A stretch of DNA of 64,000 bases from Burhinus oedicnemus (Eukaryota > Chordata > Aves > Charadriiformes > Burhinidae). The number at the start of each line of letters is the position of its first letter. The stretch's first letter is position 1. The position numbers were made by a program, and so were the translations under genes. Under the pieces are notes generated by a model. It had not been told where the DNA came from, did not search any database, and saw only the letters and a list, made by a program, of their open reading frames with translations. Shown here one piece after another: positions 43,707-58,530 of this stretch. The DNA is taken from positions 2,208,030-2,272,029 of the forward strand of contig VFFE01007510.1 of the NCBI GenBank assembly GCA_008921705.1, given 5' to 3'.

Positions 43707-43750
43707 TTAGGCCTTAGTAAAGGGAGTACTCATCTCTTCTGTCCCAGCAT
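43707..43750 (-). promoter_or_regulatory. Two overlapping uORFs in the TAB2 5' leader
   Basis: uORF1 (43730-43750) is ATG plus five codons and TGA. uORF2 (43707-43733) is eight codons and TAA. They overlap as ATGA. Both ATGs have a purine at -3, unlike the main start. Whether they are translated is inference. Confidence 0.6.
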
Positions 43751-46700
43751 TTTCTGGAAGAGGAAGGAAAGCCTTAAGACACTGAAAGCAGGCACTTTTG
43801 ATGTGACAAAACCCAACAAAAACAACCCCAAAACACATACACACACAAAACCCCTTTCCAATTACGAAATATAAGCCTGTATTTTATGTTAATGTTTTCC
43901 CACGCAATATCTCTGGCTAACTAATTGTCCGTAACACACTCGGAACCGTGAAAATAGCCCATTTATAGCCACATCTCCTGATCAGTTTAATTCTATCTCG
44001 GTTTTTATATTGACATTATAAAATATATTAAGAATAAAAAAACCCACTTGATTTATCAAAGTATTAAAATTCATGGTTTTAAGAACAGCATTTTTACTTA
44101 TTTAAAACACAAGTAAACATGAAGAAGTCCACATCAAAAAAAGGAAGATCATGTTCATTCAGCTTCTGAGTGTACTTACACTGTTACCTTTACCATCACT
44201 GTTATTGTTTACTATCAGGATATTGTGGCTAGAAATTCAGTGTTTCTAAGTTTCAGGATTTACTAGCAATTGTCTACTTGTTTTTCACTCAACATACTTA
44301 AGAAATATTCTGACATTATGACTAGAAGGAAATAACCCTATAGCAACTCAGGTTTCTTCAATTAATTCTGTTTCTCTTTTGATGGAAATTATGAAGAGTT
44401 ATGAATAAGATTATACCACAATCACCCAATCAACACATTTATAAAAGTTACCTGTCCTGGCCCTATGATATCCATAGACTTTTACCAAGAAGAATTTCTA
44501 CCAATTAAGTTTGGAAGAATGCACCTATGTGTAACACAGTGGAATGGTATCTTCATATAAATTAATATTACAAATAAATGTGACCATATGGTTCACAAAA
44601 ACCCCCACCTAGTCAACTCTAACATTCATTTACCTCTTAAGTTAGCAGATCTTACTCAAACTTCTCTATCAATTTACACACTTTCTCCTCCCCTTCTCTA
44701 TCTGCTTTTCTTTTTTCTTCCCTTATGTTCAACATCCACTATTACCCCATGTGCTGACTCACAACAACCCACAGCAGATAACTGCCTCCAGTACCACGAG
44801 GCACCTGTACTGCAGGTCCCCGAATCCTGTCAGCTGGTGTTTTTTCCCCCCAACAATCCCACTGGCACACTCACTTTGTAAGTGAACCTACATGCTTGTG
44901 TTTCTGTACGTCTATGCACTGAAAGGGGACTAGCAGCAAGTTAACTGGGGAGCATTAATCACAATTTTCTAGTGCATTAACACCACTTGTGATTCAAATG
45001 TAATGTAGTGCAATGCTACAACTTCTCTTGGGACTGAAGAGATGGAGAAAAACCTGCAAAGAATTGATGGGAAGGCACAAAGCACGTAATTTTCAGCAGG
45101 GATGACAAGACAGACATAATACTATTCCAGGATCACCAAACTACTATAGTATATACTAGTCCTGATCACTCTATTGTAAGACTTTTTCAACTCCTATGTC
45201 TTCTCTGGTGTGAGCTGATACAATTACCAGCCACCTGGTAATTGGCCCGAACCAGAACACCTCCAATAATAACTGAACAGGATCTGAAAAGCAACACATT
45301 AATGAGTTCAACTTTCTGCCAACAATTTAGTAACAGCTCTGAAGAAAGAAAGAAAAAACCAGAACAACCCAAAATACATGTTCTTCTGGAAACTCCATCT
45401 ATAGGGAAACCCCCCCCTTATTACCTAATAAACCAGTGAAGACAAAGTCCTAAGAATATTCCAGTAAACATCTGTTCATTATTTCAGTCCTGTAAATCCC
45501 ATCTTCTCCGCTATAATCACAATATATACTTAAACATACAAGCAAGAACAGAAATTTCTGTTAGAATATTCAGAAATATTTTGATAAAACATAGATCCCA
45601 ATCCTACCCAGTTTTTAGTGTACCTAACACAATATTCCACCATTGAAAACAGTACCACAACTTCAAAAAACCTTAACGCATGGCAAGTACCAACTACTAG
45701 AGCTGGAAACTCAGATTATGGTATTCCTTCCCAGAATACACATTCTGTTTAACCGTTTATGCAAGGTCAGCTTCCCTTCTCTCTGCCCACTTTATTAACA
45801 GAGCCAGAGCAGCCCAACTCTTCAGGAGCTAAAAGTCTGGCTCCCTTCAGACCTGTATGATTAAAAAAACACAATCCCAAAAACTACCTGCAAAGAAGTG
45901 ACTAGTATGAAGATCTGTGAAAATAGCAGGCAAGACAGTACTTGTGAGAGTCCTACACAAGTAAATTAAAAGTAGTGAACATACACTTGACACTAACAGT
46001 TACAGTATGATTACAGTTCAATTAGATATACACCTGCACTAATCCTGCACAAATTTACTCTGCATATACCAAGAGTGCTATCTCAAAGGGGTAGAGAAAT
46101 ACTGAAGACAACTGCTACCTAAGGTGCTCTGCGGCAACTGGTATCAGTACCCAAGATCAGTAAAAGTAGCACAGATACACCTAAACAAAGCTGTGGTCAT
46201 ACTGGACTATTGTTTAGACACACCTAAGAAGCCTTAAAAACTGCAACACTAGACAAACGGAGGATCAAAATATTTTGTTTTGAACAACTCAAGCTATACA
46301 TGTGAAAAACAGCCATGCTCAAAAGTCAACTGGAGCAGCAAATCATAGCTTACGAAATTGAGAAAAATCACCCTGGTCAGAGAGAAGCAAGTAAATACCT
46401 CATCTGAAACAAAAAGCAGTGATTTATTTTCTACCAGAAAAAGTATCAGGCTTTTACTCTATTATGGAGAAAAGCTACGTGAAACAAAATATTAATATGG
46501 TTAACATAAGGCATAAGAATTACAAAAGTTAAAATGAAGTCATGAAACAGTCTTTAAACACAAATTCAAGTACCAGAGTTCCTTCCCCCTCCCACTTCAC
46601 ATGCATTGGCTAGCACAATGTTCAGTATGTACATATACTGCTAAAACAATGCTAAAGCCTGTTTACATTTACTCAGGTTTCAAGCAAGCAATTCATAAAG

Positions 46701-49700
46701 GTTTAGGAACAAAGTTTTGGAGCAAATGGCTGTTCACTATGGCAGACCTGAAGGAAGAGCTGACCATCCAGGCAGAGAGCACAAGCTCCAACCAGACCAG
46801 AGAGCAGGCCCTGCAGTGCACGGCTGCACAAGCTCCCCTGAAAGCGCCTTGAGCAGGTATCTGCCCCCAGCTTGGATTAACACTGACTGGAGATCCCACT
46901 CCCAATTGTTTAAAATACATGCCCTCAGACAGCAAACGTGAGCTGGGTTGACACTGCTCTAAAATCCTGTATTCTTAAACTCTGAAAAAGACAACTCCAT
47001 GGCAGTGGTAGCACAATTTCAACAATGAATGAATCCATGCCTCACTAAAAACACATTCCTGTTATTTCTTCAATGGTTTAGAGTGCTAGACAAATCTGAG
47101 CAGTGACAAAACACTATTGATTTTACACTTTCTTTTAAGCAACTCTTAAAAAAAAACACTGGTCAGCAGAGAAAAACACCCCAACAAATTAAGCAAATAA
47201 ATAATGCAATTGTTTATCAATAACAACTGTACTGCAATGCTTCTCTAAAATTCAAAGCTGGCAAGATCACAGCAAGTCCAGAAAAATACAGAATTCTATT
47301 AATGAGAAAGAAACTGGTATACCTTCGTTCAGTATCAAATGCCCTTTTTCCACACCTCTTATACTGAGTAGCCCATTAAACTTATTGCTAAACAGTTAAT
47401 GCCCCCAAATTCCTAAGACCTCTTTTTTTCCCAGTTTCTCTAACCCACATTAAAGTAACCCATAATACAACACACGATACCATTATCAGAACAGTAAGTT
47501 CTATATTCTCCATCTCAAATTCCCTGTACAGTACTAAAAAGTTTGTATTTACTCTTCATATAAATTTCTGTCTTTTGTCTGATGCATCAGATTGGCAAAA
47601 CATCACCTTCACAGCTCTTACAGCAAAAACTGCACGGAAAAAGATTCATTTAATGAAAAACACAGAATAGATTAAAAAATTTAAGACACTTTAAACCAGC
47701 AGAATGTTCCATATTGTCACCCCGGTGCTTCATTTCAATAAAATACTTTGTATACTAGCTCATTTTTCAGTGTCTCTAGTCTTGATAAAGCACACAGTGA
47801 CTACAATTTCCATTTATTACTCCAAAACAGCATCAAAGTATTATAATAATTACCTTAAAATTCAAAGCAGTGCTGCAGAGAAGCTTTTCTGCAACTTCAT
47901 TAGGCATACAATGACTTATATTTGCAAAATCCAATTATTTGTGGTAGCATGCAATACTTGGGAGACTGCTTATTTTTATTTTGCTACTGTACTTTTAAGT
48001 TTTGGTGGCTTAGCACCAAGAAGATGCATGCAGTTAGCGCAGGAAGAGCTAGAATTAACATCTCCTCTATCATTTTACCAAAGTTACTAAGAAATTTTTG
48101 TATACGTGCATCAAATGTGTCAACATGGTAGAACATGATTATATGTACTGTAGTATGGGAGAAAATAAATGCAATAGGCTCTGCTCCCACTACCTTCATT
48201 CACTGAGAAATACACTCAAAGTCCTGTAAAGCAGTATACCCACCACATTCACAAAAAAAATTTTTTTTCTTCAGCTTTCATTACAATAGGTAACTAATAT
48301 GGCTTCACTGACAATATAGCATATGAAAAATACACTTGTATCATATCAATATTAAGGTCTCACTCCAATCACCACTTAAAAAAGAAAAACCTACTGCAAA
48401 GCTCAAAGATATTTAAAGATTATGAATAAACTCAAATTAACCTTAAGGAAGTCTGGAGTGGCAGGCCAGGAGGCCTCATGAGGCCTCTCTAGTACAGACA
48501 GATTAAGAATTTTTTTTTCACCAATTCTTGATGTTGCAAAGGAATTATAAAAAGGACTGAGCATCCATCTTGCCAGAGAAAAGCTTAAAGGAACTGAAAG
48601 TTATTTTGACAGATGCATGCCTAAGGAACAGAAACGTAGCGCTGTTGTCAGCCACAGAACTCAATCTGGTAGCAGGACATCCAGAATATTGTTAGAAAGT
48701 TATATGTATCAGTGGAAGATAGAAGGCACAAATTCAAGAGTGAACAGCCAAGACTGTCAGCGAATACACTAGAAGAAAAGGGTACCAACAGGAGGTAAGG
48801 GAAACTGTTGACAGCAACATTTTGGCTTCATTCAGAGACTTGAGTATAAAATAAAGGCAATGTAGTATTACAGAAGTAAATTGAAAAAATCTATTCAAGA
48901 AATTAATTATCAGTAGAAATAAAATCCAGCAACGGTGACTCAGAGAAAGAACTCTTCCTAAAACCATTAAAAGCAGTTTACTTACAAAGGAAAACTTTTA
49001 AATATTGGAATGCAGTACAACATAAAGTTATTTTTGTAGTAATGTCCATTTACTAATCCTTTTACATACTGCTTTTAGCTATTTAAAAAAAACCCCTTCA
49101 GTGTGACTTTATACTGTTCGAGACAGACACGCACAACAAAGATCTTAGTACTCACTTATGCCAGAAGTACTAAGTAACTGGAAGAATTAATTAGCTGCGT
49201 TCTTTTAAAGACTACTGGCAAGATCCCCAGACAACTTAAAAGGCCTGGCAATTGTAATGTGATGGAGCGCCTCTTGAAGCTTTATTCTGTGAAAACTATT
49301 GATACAGAAGTAAACAATGCGTCATCTCCCAAAAGCTACTCAGAACCATGAGTACAAGGCACAAAATAAACTGCTTGTTTATTAAAAAACTCAAAGACGA
49401 CTTAATGTGAAGTATGATTCAGATGCCAAATGCTAGGCTGTTATAATACTGGATCAATAGCTAGTTAAGAAACAAATACATTTTTAAATCTCCTTTCTGA
49501 CAGAGCACACATTGAACAGATCCGAGACAATTCTTCAATACAAACCTTAAGCTTAATATCAAGCTGACTTTTCACAAAACACTTACAAGTGTTCTTTAGA
49601 GTAAATTCTGCCAAAACTGACTTTATGAAATAATGATACCTAACAAAATCTAAACAAAGAAGCTGACAGTCTAGAATGTTATCTGCACTTCTTGTTCATT

Positions 49701-51157
49701 ACCAATCTTTTCTTACTGCAACTTCACATACAGTCCATGCCGTAAGAAACATCAAAGGTAATTGTGCAAATATTAGCATAACTGCTGTATTGAACAATTT
49801 TAGTTGAACTTACGATGCACTCATAATGACTGAAGTCCCTTTTATGGTCAGCTAACACTCTGGAAACAGACTCTGTGAGTTCACAAAAACAGCTTTTGGA
49901 AATATGCAGAACACTGCAACAGTAAACAGCATGCCCTTCACCTTCCCCAAAGTCAAACGCATGAAGCCTTTATATCTACCTTTATACTTCAGTTGCATCA
50001 AATAAGTCAATTGCTCATGCTTTTCTGTAGTTTTCATCTGATCACATCTGACCTGTGTTTTATTCACATGGCTAAAATGCTATAAAAGTAATCCATCTAA
50101 AAGCTTATTTTAGAAACCTGGCTGTAAACGTTTATTAAAAGGGTGCTGTGAATGCAGAAACAAGAGGACATTTCCTTGTAGCATTAATGGTGCAGATTAG
50201 AGATGCTGCGCATAAAAAGACTGCTGTAGTGACAGCAAAATAGATGCAACAAGTTGCAATGCAAGACCGGTAGAGGTTGCTAAAGTGCCTGTTGACATAG
50301 CAGCCAAGGGATTCCTGGCATTTCTTTTGACAGATCCAAGAGGTGCAGAAAGACAACAGAAACAGATAAGCAATTATAAAGACAACTGGAAAAACCCCCA
50401 AACCCCACCCAACCCCTCTAACACTTATCTCGGGTTCCTTCAGCAGGACTAAGTAGTTCCCCAACTCTCCCAAAGTATTCACCTATCCACTGGATAGCCC
50501 AAAGAAGAAAAACTATCTTCTCCCCTCCCTGCCCCATGCTTTCTTAAGCATTATCTTCCGCCATATATTTAGCTACATTTTTTCCTGTTATCTTATCTAA
50601 ACACCTACCTAAGCACCAGGTCAACAAATATTAAAAAACTTTTATGGACCCTGCTTTTCAGTCCCATCTCAATTCCGGCATAGCACTCCAAGTTGCTATT
50701 CAACTGCAGGCCAGCCTTAGGTCACTTTCCATCATGGATTTCCTTACACGGAATCAGGTCAAATTATAAAGTATGGCTGATACAGATATTGGTAGCATTT
50801 CTGTCAGCTTTCTTTCAACAACATAACAATGTCTCTGGTCTGTACTTAAGACTGGTAATCACATTATAAGCTTATGGATCTCTACCCAGAAAACACCACT
50901 GATACGCAGGATCTCATTCCTCTGGCAGTAACAAGCGTTGCAAGTTTATTGCCAGTTTATACTTGTTACGTGTCAACGCTCTCCCTTAGAAATTAGGTTA
51001 GGGGTACATTTTCGTATCCCTATTGCTTGGAAAAAAAATAAAAATAAAACCAGACTAAGTGCCATATTCTCCTCTTGCAATCTGCTTCTCCAATCTCTTA
51101 CGTACTGATTTCCATACCTGTTAGTCCTTCCTTTCCTTCCTCACCTATACCTGCAAG

Positions 51158-51696
51158 TCATAGAATCACAGAATGGTTAGAGTTGGAAGGGACCATAAAG
51201 ACCATCTAGTTCCAACCCTCCTGCCATGGGCAAGGACACCTTCCACCAGCCCAGGTCGCTCAAAGCCCCATCCAACCTGGCCTTGAACAATTGCAGGGAT
51301 GGGGCATCCACAACTTCTCTGGGCAACCTGTTCCAGTGCCTCACCACCCTCACAGCAAGGAATTTCTTCCTAATATCTCATCTAAATCTACCCTCTTTCA
51401 GTTTAAAACCATTACCCCTTGTCCTATCATGACACTGCCTGATAAAGAGTCCCTTCCCATCTTTCCTGAAGGTCCCCTTTACATACTGGAAGGCCGCTAT
51501 AAGGTCTCCCCAGAGCCGCCTTCTCTTCTCCAGGCTGAACAACCCCAACTCTCTCAGCCTGTCTTCATAGGAGGGGTGCTCCAGCCCTCTGATCATCTTC
51601 GCAGCCCTCCTCTGGACTTGCTCCAACAGGTCCATGTCCTTCTTATGTTGGGGGCCCCAGAGCTGGATGCAGTACTCTAGGTGGGGTCTCACGAGT
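51158..51696 (-). mobile_element. CR1 LINE, 5'-truncated, minus strand
   Basis: The left edge has the standard CR1 3' end (plus strand TCATAGAATCACAGAATGG). The minus strand encodes part of the RT C-terminus ([34 protein letters not shown]). The frame breaks before the 3' UTR. It is oriented as TAB2. Confidence 0.93.
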
Positions 51697-52408
51697 TAAA
51701 TGTGAGACTAGAAACTCCCACTACACATGCCTAGCAAATGGAGAAAAGAAAAAATAATAATAATAAAAAAAAAAGATCAAGAGATACCACTGCATGGAAG
51801 GCCAACTTCCCTTAAAGAAATAGGTTCCTAGCTCCAGGGAGGACTGCACAGTTTTAACTGTAAGACTTATAACTTGCAGGCAGGAAAAAAGAAAAACCCA
51901 ATAATAATAAACCCAAATTTGTATGATTCTCTGGGAAGCTACTATACAAAATAAAACCAGCAAGAAATAATGAAAGTGTCTCCCCCCTCTCCAACCCTAA
52001 TACACTTTTTCTGAACGCTTACATGGAGTCAAATATCAGGTGGTCTGAACACACCTTTTTCTTAAAATTTCGAGAATTTTTTAAGGGAGAAAATATAGAA
52101 ACAAGAACATATCCTCTCTGCAAAAGAGATTAAAAAGTGAAATAATAGGACATAAGAGCTTACACTAACATCACTAATGTTTCAAATGCATTTTTTTAAA
52201 GAAAGTGTATGAGAAGTACATGATGGTAACAGGATTATTAAATATTCCTAGCAGAATTTAATTTTTCTAATACATTACTCAGCTTTTCCATGGCTGTTTT
52301 GAACCATTTCAACAGCCCTTCAACAGTATCTCCACTTAAAACAGAATAATCATCCTATCAAAACCAGAAGTTATCCTCCAACCACTCACTACCATCCATC
52401 TCCTAGTA

Positions 52409-52428
52409 NNNNNNNNNNNNNNNNNNNN
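52409..52428. other. Assembly gap (20 N)
   Basis: Twenty undetermined bases lie directly before a poly-A run. Confidence 1.

Positions 52429-52463
<35 letters not shown>
52429..52463. repeat. Poly-A tract beside the gap
   Basis: At least 35 A follow the N run. The true length is unknown because the gap abuts it. Confidence 0.95.
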
Positions 52464-52465
<2 letters not shown>

Positions 52466-55062
52466 ATAAAAGTCGGGTCATCACCATTAGTTTCTGGTCT
52501 CATCCTCAACCAACTAAACAGTGATACTTCTATTTAACTATTTGCCAGATCTCTACTCTGCACTGTTCTAAATCCAAACAACAATATGAGAGAGGATACA
52601 AACCTGGTTTCATCACATGACCATAAAACTGAAAAAATCAGAATTATGAAAAAGCATGATTAAGCATTCTCCCCCAAACACACTTATTGGATTAGATCAA
52701 AAGACTTCTATCAAATAATTAACGATGAGTAAGATGGTAAATTCTGCAGTAAATTCTGCAACAGTTCAAAACAGTAAATTGTTCTTATGGAAAAATCTAT
52801 TTTAAGTGACTGTATCTGGAAGTAATTCATACCTTGAAGCAGAAGTTGGTATTTCCTCTTCTTCCAAATTCATTACAAATATTGATTTCCAGAAATCAAC
52901 CTTCAATTAACATATTTCATAATATCTTTCTAACTCCTGGTCTGAATAATAATGTACTATAATGGGTCCTACAGCAAGAACGTGCACATATAAAGCATTT
53001 AAAGAGGTATAATCTGTCAGATATTTCCTTGGAAACTAAGAGCACTTATACAACTTCTTTTTCAAGGAAAATTAGTTAGTTGGAGTTGTACTTTTTTCAT
53101 GTTGTGCAAATAAAGTAAGTGTTTTTTTTGGTGCCGCTCCCTCCCCCCCTCTCAGGTGAATTATTTTAATTCTTGCTATGTCAGCCATGCTAACATGCAC
53201 ATTAAGGGACTCTATTAATGGATTTTACATAAATTGGGTTTGAAGTCATTCCCCCCTCCCCACTCTTAGGGAATTCATTAAAAACAAGACCACTTTCCTT
53301 TACTGCAGGCCATTCTGTGGATTCTACCAAAGCATAGCTGACTTTTTCATAGCTCAGCGATATGTTAGCAAACCTCATACTTGAGCACCTTGAAAATGAG
53401 GTTTCTCAGGCCACTATAAATAATTCCTCAAGAGTACGGTTTCATTAGAGAAAAATCTATCACAACAGTTGTCAAGCTTGCCTCAAGCTACTGTTATAGT
53501 TGACAGTTTGAAACTTGACCTCTATTCTCTGCACAGCACGTTAACAACAAAAATCTGGATCTGAAAGCTTTGAAATTTGTAAAAAGGGCTTAAATTCATT
53601 TTTACTGAAGATGAAGTAGAGGTGAGGAAAGAAAACCATCTCTAAGATGGCTGAGAAGGGATTTTGAATTCTTTCTATGCTTATTCTCAAGGGCAACCCA
53701 ACCATTTAAGAGCAATACTTCTCATGTGCTCTCCTACCCACACAGTTCTTCCGAAACTGCTAAAAGATTTGCATCACAAGTTAGCCTTCTGGTTAAGACA
53801 GGAACATACCAGCTGTCCCCTCCCAAACCAAATCAATCTCATCAAGTTGAAATGAAAAGGTCACAATGAGAAAAATCTAAGCATGCTATTTTTCTTCATT
53901 TTTATTCCCAAATACAGTGAAAGTGCAATTAATTGCTACCAAACAACCAATGATTTGTCAGGTATTCACATGAATATGAAAATAGGGGTTCTACCCATTG
54001 AGATACACTGGGAATCTATGTGAAGATAAAAATCAAGATGACTGAATGCCATGTGTATTTTAAATACAGTACTTGATGAAACTCAAACTTTTAAATCTCA
54101 GAATCTTATAAATTTATCTTGATGAAGCATTTTCTCCACCTCAGAAGCAACCATACGTTTTGCATGTCTTCCAGCACCCATTTCATGGCAACTGTAGGAT
54201 TTCATATGGAAATGAAACGGACAAAGTAAAAACTGCATTACATAACCCAGTCAGGGTATTTTTGATAATTATATTAATGAACTCCACAGTAAATTCTAAA
54301 TTCTGCCTGTATTAAGATTCCAGTCAGCATCCTTCACATCAATTTTACTAGCTAACCACCTTTAAGCAGATTTATTCCCTTCTTTTCTATGCATCTACAT
54401 ATTCGCTTCCATTTGTCAGCTTCCTAATGAATGAAAAATCCACTATTAATTCAGGGGAAGTTCAGGTAGCAAGTATTAACCTTCACATCCCCAACTGTGA
54501 CTGTATTAGGTTTCTTTCACAGATTAACAGTATTACAAAGCTGTGAAGTATAGTCCACCTTTTTTTTTTTATTCCTTCTGCACCCTCAAGTTTCTACTAT
54601 GGCTGCAACATAAAGCTTTCATAATGATAATACTCTATGAACTCCCTGGAGTCTACTGTCAAATGTAGGTATTGCTATTTTGAAGACTACACATTATTTC
54701 TAGTGCAACTGGTTGGAGATTCAGAGGAAGAGGAAAAAAAAAACATTAGACAAAAAAAGCCAATCGAAGAAAGAGGCAGGAAAACACACACCTATATGAT
54801 CAGCCTTTATTTAAAAATAGTTTGAAAACAATGACATAATTTACACAGAAGTAATATTTGCTTAAGCTTATTTTTATCTTCTTTTCAACTCACTTGACTA
54901 GATTTCCTTTAAAATCTGGTTTTGAATGATGACTGACAAATACAAAAAAATTCAAAGCTTTTCTGAAATGATGATTTTCTAAAAAGAGATTATTTTCAAC
55001 AAGTTAAATCTAATTAGACGCTACAATCTCTTACAGATTCTCTGATCGCAATGTGCACTAAT

Positions 55063-55910
55063 ATAAGAACAAAAGAAATATCCCCCAGAGTCAGACGAAC
55101 GGTCATTTTAGCTCCTTATTTTCTGCAACTGGGGCAACAAAAAGCAATCTTCAGGAAGAACATGTAAACCAGACCCTTTTTGTAGCACATTCCTCTCATT
55201 CTCTCAGTATATACAACTGTGTGATCAAGCAAATTAGAGAGCAGATCCCTGTCTACTCTTCTTTACAGACCTGTTGACGATGTATTCAAATTCCTTTTCT
55301 TAACCTGCTGAAATCACCTGCCTCCCCAATACTGTGTGGCAAAGGATTCCAGAAGTTTACTACACTGTACATTTAAAAGTAATAATAATTCAAAAAAAAA
55401 AAAAAATCAAACAAAAGTCTTCCTCAGACTCTTTCTAACCAGCTGTCCTATAAGCTTTGAGTGCTACATAGCTCTAAGGTTGCAGGAGTTGGTGAGTAAT
55501 AGTTCTGCATTTCCTACCTTCATGATTTTCTAAGCTTCACTCATAAATCCTCCTATAACCTTCACCTCTCCAAAGCGTTAGGTTTGTCTTTTCAGTCCTT
55601 CCTTGAAAGGCAAGAGCTATTATCTTGATGTAAAATAAGTAAATAAATAAAAATCTTCTCGCTACCTTTTGTAATATCAATATATCCTCCCTGAAATACG
55701 GGGACTGTAGCACCCAGTACTCAAGAGGAGGGCTATGCAGGGCTTTACATAGGAACAGAAAGACACTATTTCTCATGTCCTCAGTATCTTTCTGATGATG
55801 CCCAACACCTCTGCAGGCTCTTCTGGCTGCTGCTGTTGAACACTGAGCCAATAGTTTCAGGTAACTGCCATGAATCCAGGATCTCTCTTCTGAATTGTAA
55901 CGAGAGTTTT
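55063..55910 (-). mobile_element. Ancient, degraded CR1-type LINE
   Basis: The plus strand resembles the antisense text of old amniote CR1s: ATAAGAACAAAAG with GTCAGACGAACGGTC at the left, then CAGGCTCTTCTGGCTGCTGC and ATCCAGGATCTCTCTTCTGA towards the right. Similarity is patchy with many small indels, and no reading frame survives. The identification is from memory of the family. Confidence 0.6.
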
Positions 55911-58281
55911 GAATATAGTACCTGTAAGCATCACCAGGCCTATTACACACCACAAGATTGCATACTGGAACTGTAATCACTTATTCCTACCCCTCACTCC
56001 CACCTATGCTTTTCCATGTCCATATTTAGTTCCCTACACATCATTAGCTGTGAAAGTTCAAAGCGTTTTCCAATGTTTTATTACTTCTTAGTTTGTTGAA
56101 TAGGAGGTAGCTTGGTAAAAGCTGCAACAGATAGAAGAGTCATAGTCCACCAAGTCCTGAGTACCTCAAAGTCAGGAAAGTGTTAAGCTTGTGATACAAA
56201 GCCTGTTGTACATGCTGGTTATGACTACAGTAACAAGTAGGGTAACAAGCACCTGAAAGTGTTAGTTTGTTTATTTCTATCCCCCTGCTTTCCTGAATTT
56301 TGATTACTACTCTACACAGAGAACAATTCTAAAAAGAGCTGGCTCCAGAACAGTTTGTAAAGTTCCAGTTTTTATATCTGACTTTAGTCCAAATCAGATC
56401 AAAGTCTTCCTTGAACAAGTTGCCCCCTAAAAAGCTGTAGATGTTCAGGGGACTTGCCAGTAACCTACTGCCAACAGCAGTAATAAAATGGACATGAATG
56501 ACAAGTTCATTCAATAGTGTCAGGAACCTCTACAATAATTGACTCTGGGCCAAAAGGGACTACCCTGTAGCCTAAGTACATAGAAGTCCATCTCAAAACC
56601 TCTTGGCTCCAAACACCCTCTCAATAGTATGAAATCACACTCCAATTAGACCTGGAGCTGCAGAGTTTTCAGACTTCTGGCTCCACCACTGAAAACCAGT
56701 CCAGCATGACTGTCTGCTTCAGAGCTGTCAACCTGGACTCCAAAGTCCTGAGTCCCATGGTAGTTTCACTGAATCCAGGTAAGATGCAGCTTACACTTGC
56801 TAAGCCCATATTTCATTTAAAAATCTTCAACTAAACAACACAGACATCTCATGAAACAAGAATCATGATTTCTAGGAAGCCATAACCATAGATATTTCGC
56901 AGTACTTTGATTGTTATTTTCCAGTTTAAAAACAAAACAAGAAAGCACATGAACTAGATACCAAACCTTTCAGAAGAGACCGATGCACATGATTAGAGTC
57001 TGAAGAGCCACCATGGGACATCACTGTATAGGAGGCGGCACATCGGAAGAGGATGCCTTTTGCTCTTAAAAGATCACACGACCAAAAAATATCTCAGACT
57101 TCCTCAATGTAAAGCTCTCTTCAAAATTACACATAAACAATTTATTTTTAGAAGACAGAAATATGTCTTAGCAGAGAAATTAATTTAGATGGAAACAGTT
57201 TGAAATTGGATTTTAAAAAACAGAAAGAGAATCAAATCCACATTGAAATACTTAGGTAAAGAACAATTGCTGGGCTTCATACTGCGGAGCCAACAGATTC
57301 TGTGAAACAATGTATTTATGCCTTAACACACAACCATTGTAAAGATCAGCCTTTATTACACCATTGCTACGAAGTTTCTCACAAATCAAAGTTATGCACA
57401 GCTTGCTGTTACTTTGCATATCTTAGCTCTCATTCTAAACAGAACAACAAGAAGTGTCACCGCTTCAATTCAGAACTAAATAAAAGTACTGTTACTACAC
57501 CCTTCTCAGTGTGAAGACTATCAGACCCAACTGGTTTAAAACTGAAATAATTGTCAGATTTATCTATGAAAAGGTTTGGAAAAAAAAAATAAATCTTCAT
57601 TTCGTAACTGAAAGTACATTCCTGTTTTTCCTATATTGCCAATTCAAAGATGAAAGAATGCAAAAGGCTGAAGAAGTGCTAAGTTACACGCATGATACAT
57701 AATGCTTTTGCTCTCATTTCTAGTGACCTACAATTGTTGGATGTAAAATAATCCCATTGTCACATCTCCACAACACTGGAAAGTCTGAGAGTGAACTTTG
57801 TGCCCTTTTAATATGTTCCTGCTGACAGTATTACCGTATTTCTTCAAAATTCATATGAGAACATAAGCAAGACAAGCCCTGTTGTGTCACGTTTTAGCTG
57901 CTTGCCCAGTAGTTCCATTTCTGATACGCATTTTGTGTTATTCAGTTCACAGCAGGAAGCTCTGGAAAGCCTCCATACCCAGGCAAATATCTGAACTTCA
58001 GTAGTTCAATGCAGAAGTCAGCAAGAGCATTACAAATCTCAAAGCCTCCATTATGTAAGCCAATCTTACAGTGGTTTTGCTTATGACTAGATTGGTATTT
58101 GAAAGACTTCTTTCTGTGTTTCATACCGATACTAAAGAAAGTACCCCTAAAAAATGCTAACAAGTTCTATTATCCTGCAACTGTAAGACAGAAATTAAAC
58201 TAATCAGAGATCAAGGGACATGACAGCATTCCAGAATCAAAGTTTCTCAATAATTGCCTATACCTACAGAAAAATAACTCT

Positions 58282-58530
58282 GTAATGGTTTTAAACTAGA
58301 AGAGTGTACATTTATATTGGACATAAGGAAGAAATTCTTTATGATGAGGGTGGCAAGACACTACAACAGGTTGCCCAGAGAAGCTGTGGATGCCTCTCAC
58401 TGGAAGCGTACATGTTGGATGGGCCTTTGAGCAACCTGATGCTGTGAAAGATGTCCCTGCCCACAGTAGGGGGCTTGTACTAGATGATCTTTAAAGGCCC
58501 TATCAGACCTAAATCGTTCTAGGAATCTAT
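58282..58530 (+). mobile_element. CR1 LINE 3' fragment, plus strand
   Basis: A short piece of the CR1 3' end reads GGAAGAAATTCTTTATGATG, GTTGCCCAGAGAAGCTGTGG and CTAGATGATCTTTAAAGGCC. It lies antisense to TAB2 and is more diverged than the copy at 51 kb. Confidence 0.88.
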
